The notes beneath the pieces are model-generated. The model saw only the letters and a program-made list of their open reading frames with translations. It was not told the DNA's origin and made no database searches. Made by a program: the position numbers and the translations under genes. DNA of 64,000 nt from Nannochloris sp. 'desiccata' (taxonomy: Eukaryota; Chlorophyta; Trebouxiophyceae; Chlorellales; Chlorellaceae), in the NCBI GenBank assembly GCA_019044685.2, contig JAGTXX020000012.1, positions 186,001-250,000 on the forward strand, given 5' to 3'. Position 1 is the stretch's first letter, and every line of letters begins with the position of its first letter. This document shows positions 1-9,429 of this stretch, piece after piece.

Positions 1-1
1 A

Positions 2-1153
2 CGAGAAGAAGAAGTAGAAGAAGAACAAGAAGAAGAAGAAAATTCTAGAAAGGAAAATGTTGTCAACGACACCACCACAGCCAGGGGCAATGCTAGTACT
101 GCAAGCAACAACACTGGTACTAAGAGTGCTACAAAGAGCAAATCTCATCTCGATCGTGAGCAGTTTCGTTATAATATGGTCCATGCAATGAGTCTACTAC
201 ACGGAGTGTGTCTCCAACATCTTCGATGTGACTGGGACCTACATAATTTAAGCAAACATAATGAAGATCTCTTACCCGCCTGGGATTCTGCAAGCACCCC
301 TGGTTTTAAAATCCACTTTTGGAATTATTTTTTACCCAGGAATAGAGTAAATTCTCGTGAACTGTTCCATAAAGTGTCCAAAATTCAAGTCATAGGTGGA
401 GTATCACGTCACGAACGACGAGTATTAGGTGAAATCAACCCTAGAAGCATTAAAACTAGTATTCATGGAGATAAAAATCGCTCCAACAGCCGTGTACGTA
501 TGGCAATATCGTCGTCTTTGTCTTCACTATGGAATTCAGATAACACATGCTCCTTGCGCGGCGCAACAGAACGTCCTTATAGACTTTTCTTCTCGACGAT
601 AGAGCTTATCCGTCGCCGATGTGAAGCAGGGGGGATCACAATGCCGCCACCGGTGATCGCACAACTCTGGGCAACATTAGAAAAATCTATTGAATCATTT
701 GAGCGATGTAGAGCTATCTCAGAGACCCCATTCCCGTTTCCATGGGCTCAGTTGATCATTGTTGTCTTGGTCGTGTGGCAAGCGGTCATTCCTTTCACCG
801 TGCTAGTCAGTTTCAATGATCAACCATTTGGTGTAGTGATGGGAATGGCTGTGACGTGGACTTTATGGGCATTAAATGAAGTGGCCAGGGACATAGAAGA
901 CCCATTTACCCACGAACCGAACGATATCCCACTAGCGAGGTTGCAATATCAATTTAACGAACGCTTGTTGGCGGTGGCTGCATGTCATCAAGAAGATTAT
1001 GACGACTTTGGGTGGGACTCAAACGATACGAGGAGGGGAGGCGGTATTCCTAATGGAGAAGATGAAGGAGAAGAAGATGAAGAAGGACTTGCGAGGAAAT
1101 TGCCTGAATATAAAGGGGGGCTGAAGACATCAGCAAGCGACGGGCTAGTTTAA
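2..1153 (+). CDS. Bestrophin-family anion channel, 5'-partial
   Basis: The reading frame is open from base 2, so the N-terminus lies outside the window and 383 residues are visible. An acidic, Asn/Thr-rich linker (residues 1-55) precedes a stretch matching the middle of bestrophin/UPF0187 proteins (FRYNMVHAMSLLHG). Further on come PFPFPWAQ, two hydrophobic segments (about residues 248-285) and the conserved ALNEVARDIEDPF followed by EPNDIPL. Bestrophins are membrane chloride/bicarbonate channels; algal members often act in thylakoids and carbon-concentrating mechanisms, but the location here cannot be judged without the N-terminus. The tail is acidic and gives no function. The stop TAA at 1151-1153 is followed by an AT-rich spacer of 183 bp. 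The family call is firm; the location is unknown. Confidence 0.85.
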   Translation, partial: REEEVEEEQEEEENSRKENVVNDTTTARGNASTASNNTGTKSATKSKSHLDREQFRYNMVHAMSLLHGVCLQHLRCDWDLHNLSKHNEDLLPAWDSASTPGFKIHFWNYFLPRNRVNSRELFHKVSKIQVIGGVSRHERRVLGEINPRSIKTSIHGDKNRSNSRVRMAISSSLSSLWNSDNTCSLRGATERPYRLFFSTIELIRRRCEAGGITMPPPVIAQLWATLEKSIESFERCRAISETPFPFPWAQLIIVVLVVWQAVIPFTVLVSFNDQPFGVVMGMAVTWTLWALNEVARDIEDPFTHEPNDIPLARLQYQFNERLLAVAACHQEDYDDFGWDSNDTRRGGGIPNGEDEGEEDEEGLARKLPEYKGGLKTSASDGLV

Positions 1154-1336
1154 AAATTTCATTTCCAATTTCATTTATATTCTAGCATTTCGTAGTATAA
1201 CTTGTGTAATGTTTTTTTAATTTTTTCAAACTAGGAGATGATTCCAGTCTGATTAGGACAGCATATTTCTCTAAAGTTAGTGACTTTACTAGTCTTGAGA
1301 TTACTTTAATCAGTCTTTCTTGAAGAGCGGAACGTC

Positions 1337-2749
1337 ATGCAACCAGACCGCACAATCCCTCATCAAAGTACAATCGATGTCACATCAGATATAGAAGCGC
1401 CCCTGCAGAGACAAACTCCGGTTCAGCCAAATAGGGACCCACCTCAACTGATTTCTTCGGAGCCTCAGCATATCCCTTGGGTTGGTGCTCATCTGAAACC
1501 TCGTCGCCAAGTCTTCTTTGATGAAGCAAGCCATGGGCATATCATCAAACACTCCAGACCACATAGAAAGAATAGATTCGCAGAATACTTACCAGATGAG
1601 AAACATTGGGATTGTCTTATCGTCGTTCCGAAATGGCCTCAGGTCTTAAAATTGGATTTTGGCAACATCAGTTGGCATGTTGCTGTATTTTTCACTCTAG
1701 GATCTATCGCATGGGTTATTAATGGACAGTACGCTATGTGGCCTGTAGACGATGATGCTAATCTTCAAGTTAATATTAATTTAATGGGGTACTCGGCCCT
1801 TGTCGGTGGATTACTATTTTGGGTTGGCGCCTATCTAAGTATCGTAGAAGCTTTAAATGAGAAGAAACATCTGTATTTTGGCATAGAACTGCGTCATGTC
1901 CTGGATACATTAGAAGAAGAATCTCGAGATATCCAAAAATTCGTTAAAAATAAAATAAGTGACGAGGTCACAAAGGGAGGAGGAGGAGGAGGTGGTGGTG
2001 GTCATCATGGAGCGTGCCATCTAAACTATGTTGCGAATAAGACCAAAAGGAACACGGATTTAGATATCGTAACTAGTAATGCCGATAGAGTGAATGGGGT
2101 ACTACCTAAGCATGAGGGACCACCGCCGCAGCAGCCGTCGTGGCGGTGGTGGGGTACTGAGACATCCTCTTTGGGTTGGTGGGCTTCTATTATCCAGTTT
2201 ACTGGCGCAACTGCTTTTACAATCTCAGTTATCACCGGAACACCTGGAATATTATCACCAACACAATGGCAGTTACAAACTGCGTTGAGTTGGACCATGC
2301 AAGTCATCGGTAGTATTGGGTTTATAATCAGTTCTGCGATGCTGATGCTTGAAGAGCAGCGTCAGTGGTATATACCTGCGTTAGACAGAATTGGATGGCA
2401 TTCTGCGTTTTGGAATGTGGTCGGAAGTGTAGGGTTTTTGCTGTGTGCCGTTTTCGGTTATTTGGCCAACTGGGGCGGGAAAGGGGAAATTTGCTGTCAA
2501 TTTTGGGGCACTGCGTTTAATACGTACTATGGTAGTTGGGCCTTTTTGATTTCTAGTGTGTTGTTATTGATTGAAGTGGAGAACAAAGAACCCACGAGGT
2601 TTGATCATTTGGTGTCGAGAGCGGCTGCGTGGGTGGCGATAAAGACGAGGTGCGATTCAGAAGAACTTAAAGAGGAGGAAGAAACGTCGATGAAGAAGGG
2701 GGCAGAGATGCAGGAACGGCCGGTGGAGATGGGTAACAAGAAGGTGTGA
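1337..2749 (+). CDS. Six-helix membrane protein of unknown function
   Basis: Single-exon gene of 470 residues starting at the first in-frame ATG. The N-terminal 100 residues are soluble and Pro/Gln-rich. Six hydrophobic segments lie near residues 112-130, 149-170, 281-300, 317-337, 355-377 and 397-415. Helices 2 and 3 are separated by a hydrophilic loop with nine consecutive glycines (214-222) written in GGA/GGT repeats. The second half looks like two related Trp-rich helix pairs (IGSIGFIISS and VGSVGFLLCA), suggesting internal duplication. The C-terminus is charged and Glu/Lys-rich. I do not recognise a named family, and there is no signal or transit peptide. It shares orientation with the bestrophin gene 183 bp upstream; no functional link is implied. 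Confidence 0.75.
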   Translation: MQPDRTIPHQSTIDVTSDIEAPLQRQTPVQPNRDPPQLISSEPQHIPWVGAHLKPRRQVFFDEASHGHIIKHSRPHRKNRFAEYLPDEKHWDCLIVVPKWPQVLKLDFGNISWHVAVFFTLGSIAWVINGQYAMWPVDDDANLQVNINLMGYSALVGGLLFWVGAYLSIVEALNEKKHLYFGIELRHVLDTLEEESRDIQKFVKNKISDEVTKGGGGGGGGGHHGACHLNYVANKTKRNTDLDIVTSNADRVNGVLPKHEGPPPQQPSWRWWGTETSSLGWWASIIQFTGATAFTISVITGTPGILSPTQWQLQTALSWTMQVIGSIGFIISSAMLMLEEQRQWYIPALDRIGWHSAFWNVVGSVGFLLCAVFGYLANWGGKGEICCQFWGTAFNTYYGSWAFLISSVLLLIEVENKEPTRFDHLVSRAAAWVAIKTRCDSEELKEEEETSMKKGAEMQERPVEMGNKKV

Positions 2750-3020
2750 TATGGAGGTTTGTAGTCTTGGGCTCAGCGGGCCTGGCAGCAGGAGGATAAG
2801 TGATCACCACCAATATTTTATTTATTTCTTGTTCCGCATTGAAATTACGTGTAAATTATCAGGAAATTATTTCCATCAACGTCAAGATTCGTGAGTCGAG
2901 AGGTCTGAATTCCTTTGAATTACACTCTTCGAATTCAACACCATCTAAAAGTAATTCCTATACCTAAGATAAACTCTTGAACAAATTCTTGACCAAGTAA
3001 TCTATATATCACCAGCTACT

Positions 3021-3854
3021 ATGGGTGCTGCTTCCTCCAAACCTGAAGATATCGTTGCCGTTGCCCAGCAACCCACTAGCTACACCCCTCCCCTCGGCTC
3101 TCCCAATCCCGAAAACCCTCTCGTCTACTTTGACATCAAACTTGGCCGGTATGGAGAAGGCGCCCCACTCGGTCGCATCACCATGGAGTTGAAAAAAGAT
3201 ATTGTCCCTAAAACTGCCGAAAATTTCTTGCAGCTCTGCACTGGAGAACAAGGATATGGGTATAAAAATTCCCGCTTTCATCGTGTGATCCCTAGTTTCA
3301 TGTGCCAGGGAGGCGACTTTACTAACGACAACGGTACCGGTGGCAGGTCCATCTATGGGAATAAGTTCCCTGATGAGAATTTTAACTTAAGGCACACCGG
3401 TCCTGGTATCTTATCCATGGCGAACGCTGGACCAAACACCAATGGATCTCAATTTTTCTTGTGTACCGTGAACACGGGCTTCCTTGATGGGAAGCACACT
3501 GTCTTTGGCCAGGTTATTGATGGATACAATGTTGTGAAAGCAATTGAAGCTGCAGGAAGCCGTTCTGGGGATACTTCTCATGATGTAATGATCGCTGATT
3601 GCGGTATTACTACCAAGAAACCTGGTGGTGGTGGTGGTGGTGGTGGTGGGCCGACTCGTGCTTGTTTCCAGCATAATAAGATCAATATCACTGGTCCTGG
3701 TGCTGGAGGTGTGCGTACCTCTGCTGTTGATATGCTGATCGCACGTCGTAAAGTGGCATTGGTTTCTAGACCTGTGCAGCGTCGTTCAAGGCCCTTTATT
3801 GCTGCCAACACTGCTGCTTTTTCAACTTCCATGCGCGGTGCGGTTATGTTCTAA
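3021..3854 (+). CDS. Cyclophilin-type peptidyl-prolyl cis-trans isomerase
   Basis: Single-exon 277-residue protein that isomerises prolyl peptide bonds in folding clients. The cyclophilin domain spans residues about 34-197. It keeps the catalytic Arg (FHRVIP, R88), the FMCQGGDF block (94-100) and NGSQFF (141-146). The position of the cyclosporin-contacting Trp is Phe (GFLDGKH, F154), as in many less drug-sensitive cyclophilins. The N-terminus MGAASSK fits the N-myristoylation pattern (Gly2, Ser6, Lys7), so membrane attachment is possible. After the domain come nine glycines, then about 68 basic, Arg-rich residues with no known counterpart. Cyclophilin itself is certain; membrane anchoring and the role of the tail are inference. 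Confidence 0.93.
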   Translation: MGAASSKPEDIVAVAQQPTSYTPPLGSPNPENPLVYFDIKLGRYGEGAPLGRITMELKKDIVPKTAENFLQLCTGEQGYGYKNSRFHRVIPSFMCQGGDFTNDNGTGGRSIYGNKFPDENFNLRHTGPGILSMANAGPNTNGSQFFLCTVNTGFLDGKHTVFGQVIDGYNVVKAIEAAGSRSGDTSHDVMIADCGITTKKPGGGGGGGGGPTRACFQHNKINITGPGAGGVRTSAVDMLIARRKVALVSRPVQRRSRPFIAANTAAFSTSMRGAVMF

Positions 3855-3982
3855 ACTTTTTTTTGTTCTTTCCCTTTTTTATTTTAATCAATTTTCAAGA
3901 TTTTGAGTAAGAATATATACTGCATTTTGTTACATTGAAACAACAATTAACGATTTAACATTGAAAATGAAATTTTCCTTCT

Positions 3983-4662
3983 CTAACCACCAGTAATGAA
4001 GCTGCTGCCTCCACCCCCGCTTGCACTGGGTCTTTTTCTCAAAGGTGGTAAAGGCCTTCCATCTGGCCCTCTAACAAACCATTCCAACACAGGAATCCTC
4101 GCCATCACTTCGTGAATAGCAGCAGCCATAGCCTGTATCTCAGGTCGGTTTACATACTGTTCTAGCAGAAGTAAAAGGGCATCTATTTGGCCGTGGGTGC
4201 AATGCAAAATCGGGTAAATAAATTGGCGGCTTAGACGGAAAGCCCCTGAATATCTAGGAATCTGCAACCATAGCAGCAAAGCGAGTTTTACAGTACTGTA
4301 GTATGGTACCCAGGGGACTATGCTATCTAATGCGCGTTCTAAAGCTGTCAGCGTGCCGAATATTGCCCAGTAGTTCAGCCAACGAGCGGCCTCGGAGGTG
4401 TCGTTGCGGACTCGCATGACTTCTACTGCTTTGAATGAAGCGTATGCTGGGTAGACCACACCAACAGCAGTACTATAGACATAAAATTTAGATAATTTAG
4501 GGTTGAATTGACTAAGAGAAGACGAGGATGAATGGATGATCACACTTGATTAGAAACCCAAAGTTGATCTTACCAAGCAATGTGTCCGATTGTGTGGGAG
4601 TAAGGCTGTAAAAGGAGTTGAAGGCCAACTTGACTGGCCACTGGGGTCAGTATTCCAGCCAT
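3983..4662 (-). CDS. HVA22/REEP (TB2/DP1 family) ER membrane-shaping protein
   Basis: Two exons on the minus strand, 4662-4574 and 4511-3983, joined over a 62 bp GT-AG intron, give 205 residues. Exon 1 encodes MAGILTPVAS; exon 2 carries the family core VYPAYASFKAVE, WLNYWAIFGTLTALE and WVPYYSTVKLALLLWLQIP, then a hairpin helix and SRQFIYP. REEP/HVA22 proteins insert wedge-like hairpins that curve tubular ER and act in vesicle traffic. The C-terminus after residue 175 is Pro/Arg- and Gly/Ser-rich and low complexity. The gene converges on the cyclophilin gene with 128 bp between the stop codons. Confidence 0.88.
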
Positions 4663-5234
4663 CTTAACTTTTGGGTAGAGAACCTGCTTCAAAACTACCT
4701 GCTAACAATATAATTAATTTCAAATATTGTCTAACACTCACAAGCCCCAAGCTCCAACGCTCTCGATGGCTTTATAAAAATATGATTTCATTTGAAAGAT
4801 ACGTGGGTTAACGTTTGATAACAACTTTTGAGGGTTCTTTTCGTCTAGATAGATCATCGGATGACACCATATTTTTACCGAAATTTGGCAGGACTCCTCT
4901 CCGGGAGAAACAGTTTTGGCTTCCTCAGGAAACGCTAGGAAATTAGAGTTTCCTGCCACAATTAATATTTTCTCCAAGAAAGGAAAAGGGGGACGCTATA
5001 TCGCGCGGGGAAACGGCACTAGGCGACCTCGCTGTTCCCCAAGATTCACAAGCTGCTGATTCGTAATCATAAAGACGAATGGCGGGCTGCTCCTCCCGCA
5101 GGCCCTCACGGACCCCTTAGACACTTTATATACGCGCAGTGGCTCCATCGGGCCTGCCATAGTCCCTGACAGCGCCAGAATTTACCTGCAGCAGGGGCAG
5201 CTGGCAGCTGAGCTGCCGACGATCACAGCACCTG
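4663..5234. other. Intergenic stretch, no recognised gene
   Basis: Downstream repeats begin near 5235. A 79-codon minus-strand ORF (4738-4977) has no recognisable domain and no spliced neighbour that extends it. I see no RNA gene. Confidence 0.4.
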
Positions 5235-5773
5235 CACCGATGTTTGGAAATAGTGGGAAACGCATTAGAAAACGGGAGGAAGCACCCCTTTAAAATCTTC
5301 TGAAAAGCACAGTGCACCCTTGGCAAACGGGCGATGCTCGCTCTCAGACCAACTTAAGGCCGTAATCTTTGGCAGCAGCGGTGGCGGTAGCAGTGGTGCA
5401 ATTTTTTTCTTTCCAATCATCACACTGCTTTTAACCATAATTTGACTAGTAAACGTGATACTTTACAATCTATATATGTACATATGCAGAATTTAAAAAA
5501 ACAACAACTGGAAATAGAAAATTAGTTTACAAACTGGTTTACAAAATGCATAAAGCGGTAAAAGGCTGAGCTTTCAAGCCTTCTCAAGACTATTCTATCT
5601 ATGCTGGCAGAGGAATGCAGTGCAAATTGACGGCGCGGCTTCATCTGTTTGCTTGAGCCTTACCCTCCGAAGCATGTGCGCTTGTGCTTTCTTCCTCCAA
5701 CTCCACGTCTAATTCGAGAACCGCAGCACAGTGTGCTTGCGAGGGCATGGTCACCACATTGTCCTGCTCCTCT
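5235..5773 (-). repeat. Segmental duplicate of 7555-8090 (3' part of ATPase-family gene)
   Basis: This stretch matches 7555-8090 in the same orientation. The match is loose at the left, where the shared blocks include GTGGGAAACGC and GGGCGATGCTCGCTCTCAGA. It is almost base-perfect from about 5565 to 5750. Similarity stops near 5773, inside coding sequence. The 5235-5400 part also recurs at 61925-62100, so a dispersed repeat lies inside the duplicated unit. Confidence 0.8.
5641..5773 (-). pseudogene. C-terminal fragment of the P-loop ATPase family
   Basis: Read on the minus strand, this encodes about 43 C-terminal residues (DNVVTMPSQAHCAAVLELD, then Glu/Ser-rich sequence and a TGA stop). They are nearly identical to the end of the gene at 7953-8713; one visible change is Pro to Gln in the MPS-AH block. 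Homology ends abruptly at about 5773 with no ATPase sequence upstream, so this is a fragment and not a gene. Near identity of both coding and downstream DNA points to recent duplication. Confidence 0.8.
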
Positions 5774-6084
5774 ATACCCCACGCATCCTTAATGGAATGT
5801 ATGCTATTGTACGTAGAATACTCTGCTGAAGGTCCCTTGGAGAAATGCAGGGCAGTTTGGGATTAAAAAGACTGAGGGAGCCAGCCATAAAATTCTGTTG
5901 AACAAGGGCGTTGCAGATGACGACATCCAAAGAGCGGCGTCGCCACCACCGGCGTTGCCGCTCGAGGAGCAGTTGCCTTGAAGGAGAGAGGCTTTCCGCA
6001 ATGCATGATACTAAGAAAACTGAATCAAGGTGAGAAAACAAGGCAAACGTCAAATCAAACTACTACTTAATTAACGTTCAATAT

Positions 6085-6132
6085 AAAAGGACTGATATCT
6101 ATGTTATACTATGATAGATATCAGCCCTTTTA
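6085..6132. repeat. 18-bp inverted repeat (hairpin)
   Basis: AAAAGGACTGATATCTAT pairs with ATAGATATCAGCCCTTTT across an 11 bp loop, with one mismatch. The right arm overlaps the start of the candidate terminal inverted repeat at 6118-6178. Confidence 0.8.
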
Positions 6133-6178
6133 GTCACCTCTCACCGGGGTCCTTTGTTTTTGTTTTTTTAATCTAGAC
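6118..6178 (+). repeat. Left candidate terminal inverted repeat
   Basis: The segment runs from ATCAGCCC through TTAGTCACCTCTCACCG to a T-rich GTTTTTG tract. It recurs in inverted orientation at 11195-11255. The core of about 31 bp differs at only two positions and the T/G-rich inner flank is also shared. I found no target-site duplication. Confidence 0.6.
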
Positions 6179-6215
6179 ATTCCCACAAATTTTAAACTAT
6201 TTAGAATAGCTAGAC

Positions 6216-7067
6216 ATGGTACCTCTCACCCTTGAGGCAGTTCTTACGGTCAGGCTTTCTGCGCCGATCACTAAACCCTATTCAAGATGCCATCTTCGAC
6301 AGTTTGTTCGAAAGCCTAGATTTTTGCCTTCTCACCCCATTAAAAGACACTCTAGAGTAGCCAACGGAATGCATGTTCCATCAGACAGGTGCATTTACTT
6401 CAAGCTGTGTATTTCTACTATTTTCTCATTATTTTCCCTCTCATCCTACTGCCCCAGCCACCGCCAACTTAGAATAGAGTAGAATAGGATTTACAGTTAT
6501 AGTCCTTATTTGGTCACGCACTCTGACTGGAAGCTTTAATTTTATTTATTATTTTTCTCACCCAGACCTAGTTCTATCTTTTCCTCTCGTTTTTTCAGTT
6601 TCGGGGGAGTGAGTCCAGAACGCAAAGCCGGAGAGATTTTACGCACATTCTTCACCTTTGTCGCTGTCAAAGTTGTCATGGCGCAGCTTGAAGGAGACGG
6701 TCGCGGGTCCTTAGGAAGCTTCAATGCTTCAGGCTATACCACATTATCAAAATTTATTGAAACAAATCCTCTACGTAGTAATGGGGACGAATGGCTTTCA
6801 AAATTAATGTTAGAAGATGAGATGTTAGGTGTACGTATAATGGAAGTACGGGCAGCGTATGCAAAAGCTGACTTTGAATGGGACAATTGCCAAAGAGTGG
6901 CGGTAGAGGATATGACGAAAGCGAATACAGCAGTGATGAGAAAGCATGCGCAATCGAGGTTTGGCGGGCTTTTACTACAAGATGATGTTGTTGAGATTGA
7001 CAAGCAAAGTGGAGCAGAAGGAGCGGCTGATGGTGGTAGAGAAGACGATGAAAAGAAAGGAGAATGA
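6216..7067 (+). CDS. rbcX: RbcX-type Rubisco assembly chaperone, plastid-targeted
   Basis: Two exons, 6216-6388 and 6599-7067, joined over a 210 bp intron (donor AG|GTGCAT, acceptor TTTTTTCAG), encode 213 residues. RbcX dimers clamp the C-terminus of Rubisco large subunits during L8S8 assembly in the plastid stroma. Residues 1-55 are Arg/Ser/Pro-rich and basic, as in a transit peptide. The mature part starts near FGGVSPERKA and shows the family pattern: FFTFVAVKVVMAQL helix, ETNPL, WLSKLM, LGVRIMEVRAAYAKADFEWD and the AVMRKH helix. The eukaryotic RbcX-II type fits best. The C-terminal 30 residues are acidic and low complexity. The splice is supported because the second exon has no ATG before the conserved core. 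RbcX accompanies form IB Rubisco, which is informative for lineage. Confidence 0.82.
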
Positions 7068-7554
7068 GGATGAGAGCAGCGAAATGCAAGGAGAGAATGA
7101 GGATAGCGGCGACGAAATCATGATCATGAATTGTATCTCTTGCGCCTGAATTTACTTTTAGGTAAACTCAACTTTATTATTTTATTTTTGATTAGCCAGG
7201 GTCTCGATTAGCCGCTTTTTCCGCCATGACGTGCCAGTCTATCAATATATTAATTATATCAGCAATTACAGCGATAACAGCGTTGAAACAACAATAAAAC
7301 AGCACTAGTAGTCTCAGAGCTTATCTGGAGACACTCTGAAGTGTACCGCTGAGGTACAATTATTGAAATAGCAGCAGAACAGCTCAGCAATGTAATTAAG
7401 AGTAACTAAACCAATCTAGACAACACAGCATAGCGCAGCAATCTAAGGGAAGAGTAGAGAAGACAGGTAGCTATAGAGGGAGCCAGTCTGTTACAGCTGG
7501 TGTTATTAGTTACCATGAGGAACTTTGCGCCATCACGAAGCGTGGCGTCCGATT
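7068..7554. other. Intergenic stretch after RbcX, no gene seen
   Basis: AT-rich sequence with no convincing ORF, RNA gene or repeat unit. The downstream duplicated block begins near 7555. Confidence 0.4.
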
Positions 7555-8090
7555 TTGAACCCAGTGGGAAACGCTCTCGGAAACGGGCAGGAACACACTG
7601 CTGTTCTCCGCTCCTTGAACACTTCTACAAAACACAGCAGACCCTTGGGGAACGGGCGATGCTCGCTCTCAGACCAACTTTCTGGCCTTGATCTTCGTCA
7701 GCAGCGGTGGAGATAGCAGAAGAGAACTCTCCATTTATCATACTGCGTATACTACGTGTGACCATAATTTGGTTAATAAAAGCGACATTTTACATTCTAT
7801 AGATGTACGCAAACAGAGTTAAAAAACAACTACAACTGCAGTAAAATTATTTTACAAAATGCATAAAACGGTAAAATCTGAGCTTTCAAGCCTTCTCAAG
7901 ACTATTCTATCTATGCTGGCAGAGGAATGCAGTGCAAATTGACGGCGCGGCTTCATCTGTTTGCTTGAGCCTTACCCTCCGAAGCATGTGCGCTTGTGCT
8001 TTCTTCCTCCAACTCCACGTCTAATTCGAGAACCGCAGCACAGTGCGCTGGCGAGGGCATGGTTACGACATTGTCCTGCTTCTCTTTCCT
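7555..8090 (-). repeat. Segmental duplicate of 5235-5773
   Basis: Second copy of the duplicated block. Here it is continuous with longer coding sequence on its right side, so this copy is closer to the parental arrangement. The dispersed repeat at its left end (7555-7720) shares AACGGGCGATGCTCGCTCTC with the 5.3 kb copy and a diverged form with 62.0 kb. Confidence 0.8.
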
Positions 8091-8713
8091 TCCAACCTGC
8101 GTAAAGAAAGCCTCCCTGGGTATATCTTTGGCCATCTCAGAGTAGGGTCGCAGAGATAAAACATTAAATTCCACCATGGAGAGCAGCACTTTAGCAGCTG
8201 TGACGTTTTCAGGAAAACCCACATTCTCCAGAGCAGCATGTACCTCCTTTCTACGAACAGCATGGTAGGGGCTGGCAGCAATCAGGCGCAGCACTGCTTT
8301 GTAGTGTTTTCCTTCCCAAATACGAGGGCCAGTGCTGCCAACTGGAGGATCAAATAATTCTGGATATTCCAAAGCTTTAGTAACAGCCATTTGAGGCCCT
8401 GATAATATTTCTCTCACACCTGCAAGCAAGCAATAACAAGCAACACATGTTGGGATTGATTATTTGGCAACAAACAAACAAAAAAACCCAGAAGCAGTTT
8501 CTTACCTTTGTCCCAGCTGTTGGACTGCATGGCGTAGGCAACACAAACTTTGAGAAGCTGAATGTTACCACCACACACTGACCACACTTTCTTCCAATCT
8601 TCAGGTGTCATGCCCAGGTCTCTAGTCCCTTCAGATTGAGCAATCAAGCCTGGCCATTCTTCCACAACCCCATAGCTGTTGCTCACTTTGCCGCCACAAA
8701 CATACACAAAGGC
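7953..8713 (-). pseudogene. 5'-truncated P-loop ATPase-family gene
   Basis: Two minus-strand exons, 8713-8506 and 8419-7953, join over an 86 bp intron to give about 224 residues. They are homologous to the C-terminal half of the ATPase at 9430-11074. Shared landmarks are the CGGNI motif, W-E/D-K-G, the YKAVLR helix, a SMVEFN/SMVEWN block, an AKD-P block and MPSP near the end. No Walker A or B sequence can be found upstream before the repeat at 8916, and exon 8713 begins at a splice acceptor with no donor partner. I read it as a copy that lost its ATPase core. An unusual far-upstream first exon cannot be excluded. An intron interrupts it at the W-D-K-G position, where the intact paralog has none. 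Confidence 0.65.
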
Positions 8714-8915
8714 CTCGGCACACAAAAAAAAACGTATTAAAATGACAGTATTTTATAAGGCCACGCCCTGGGGCCTGGGCCTGCTGGAAGTGTTCGATAG
8801 CAATTGCAACTGTCATTGAAAGTTGCAAGCATTGCGTGCTGATTCAATTAAAGATAAATGGGCAGCAAATACCAGGGAGGGCTACAACTGCCCGCTCGCC
8901 AAAAGTGCCAGTGTT

Positions 8916-9260
8916 TGATCACATTATTGATGATCGCTCAAGCGATTCCTGATCAATTGCTGCGTTTGCACCCCTGATTGGCAGCGGCCGCGATATCAAA
9001 GCGTCATCTTTAGCTCATTCCGTATTCGGCTGGGCTCGTTGTTCTTTTGGTCGAGTCGCTGCTTTGTGAAAAACCTTGCCGCCCTCAAGCCACCAGCGGC
9101 CGTCGAAACAGGGCCAGTTGGCGGAGAAACCTCCGGCAATCAGCACCTCGCTTTCATCTACTGCTCCACCATCTACATGCAGTGAGCTGCCTTGCTCAGA
9201 CGCGGTTACACTGGCTTTTTACCCCAGTTTTACGAGATGTACATTCTCACCGCCCCTCCA
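8916..9260 (+). repeat. Dispersed repeat family B, copy 1
   Basis: Direct-oriented and diverged relative of 14263-14640. Shared blocks include GCGATTCCTGATCA, TGCACCCCTGA, GCTCGTTGTTCTTT, CTTTCATCTA and TACACTGGCTTT. It lies exactly between the truncated and the intact ATPase genes, which suggests an insertion into, or loss of, the 5' part of the truncated one. Confidence 0.65.
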
Positions 9261-9429
9261 CCGCCAATACATGCTGCACAACATTCCTCGCCGGGGGGAT
9301 AAAACCCCTGCCTCCTTTGCGGACTATGCCATTATACACTTACATTCAAACAATTTAATCTGTAAAACAAAAAATACAAGCAGAGAAAGTGGTAACAAAT
9401 AGAGTAAAGGGAAAAACTAAAACTTTTAT

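Noticed and set aside
4738..4977. 79-codon minus-strand ORF as a gene
   Set aside because: No domain, no promoter or splice partner, and near a repeat-rich boundary.
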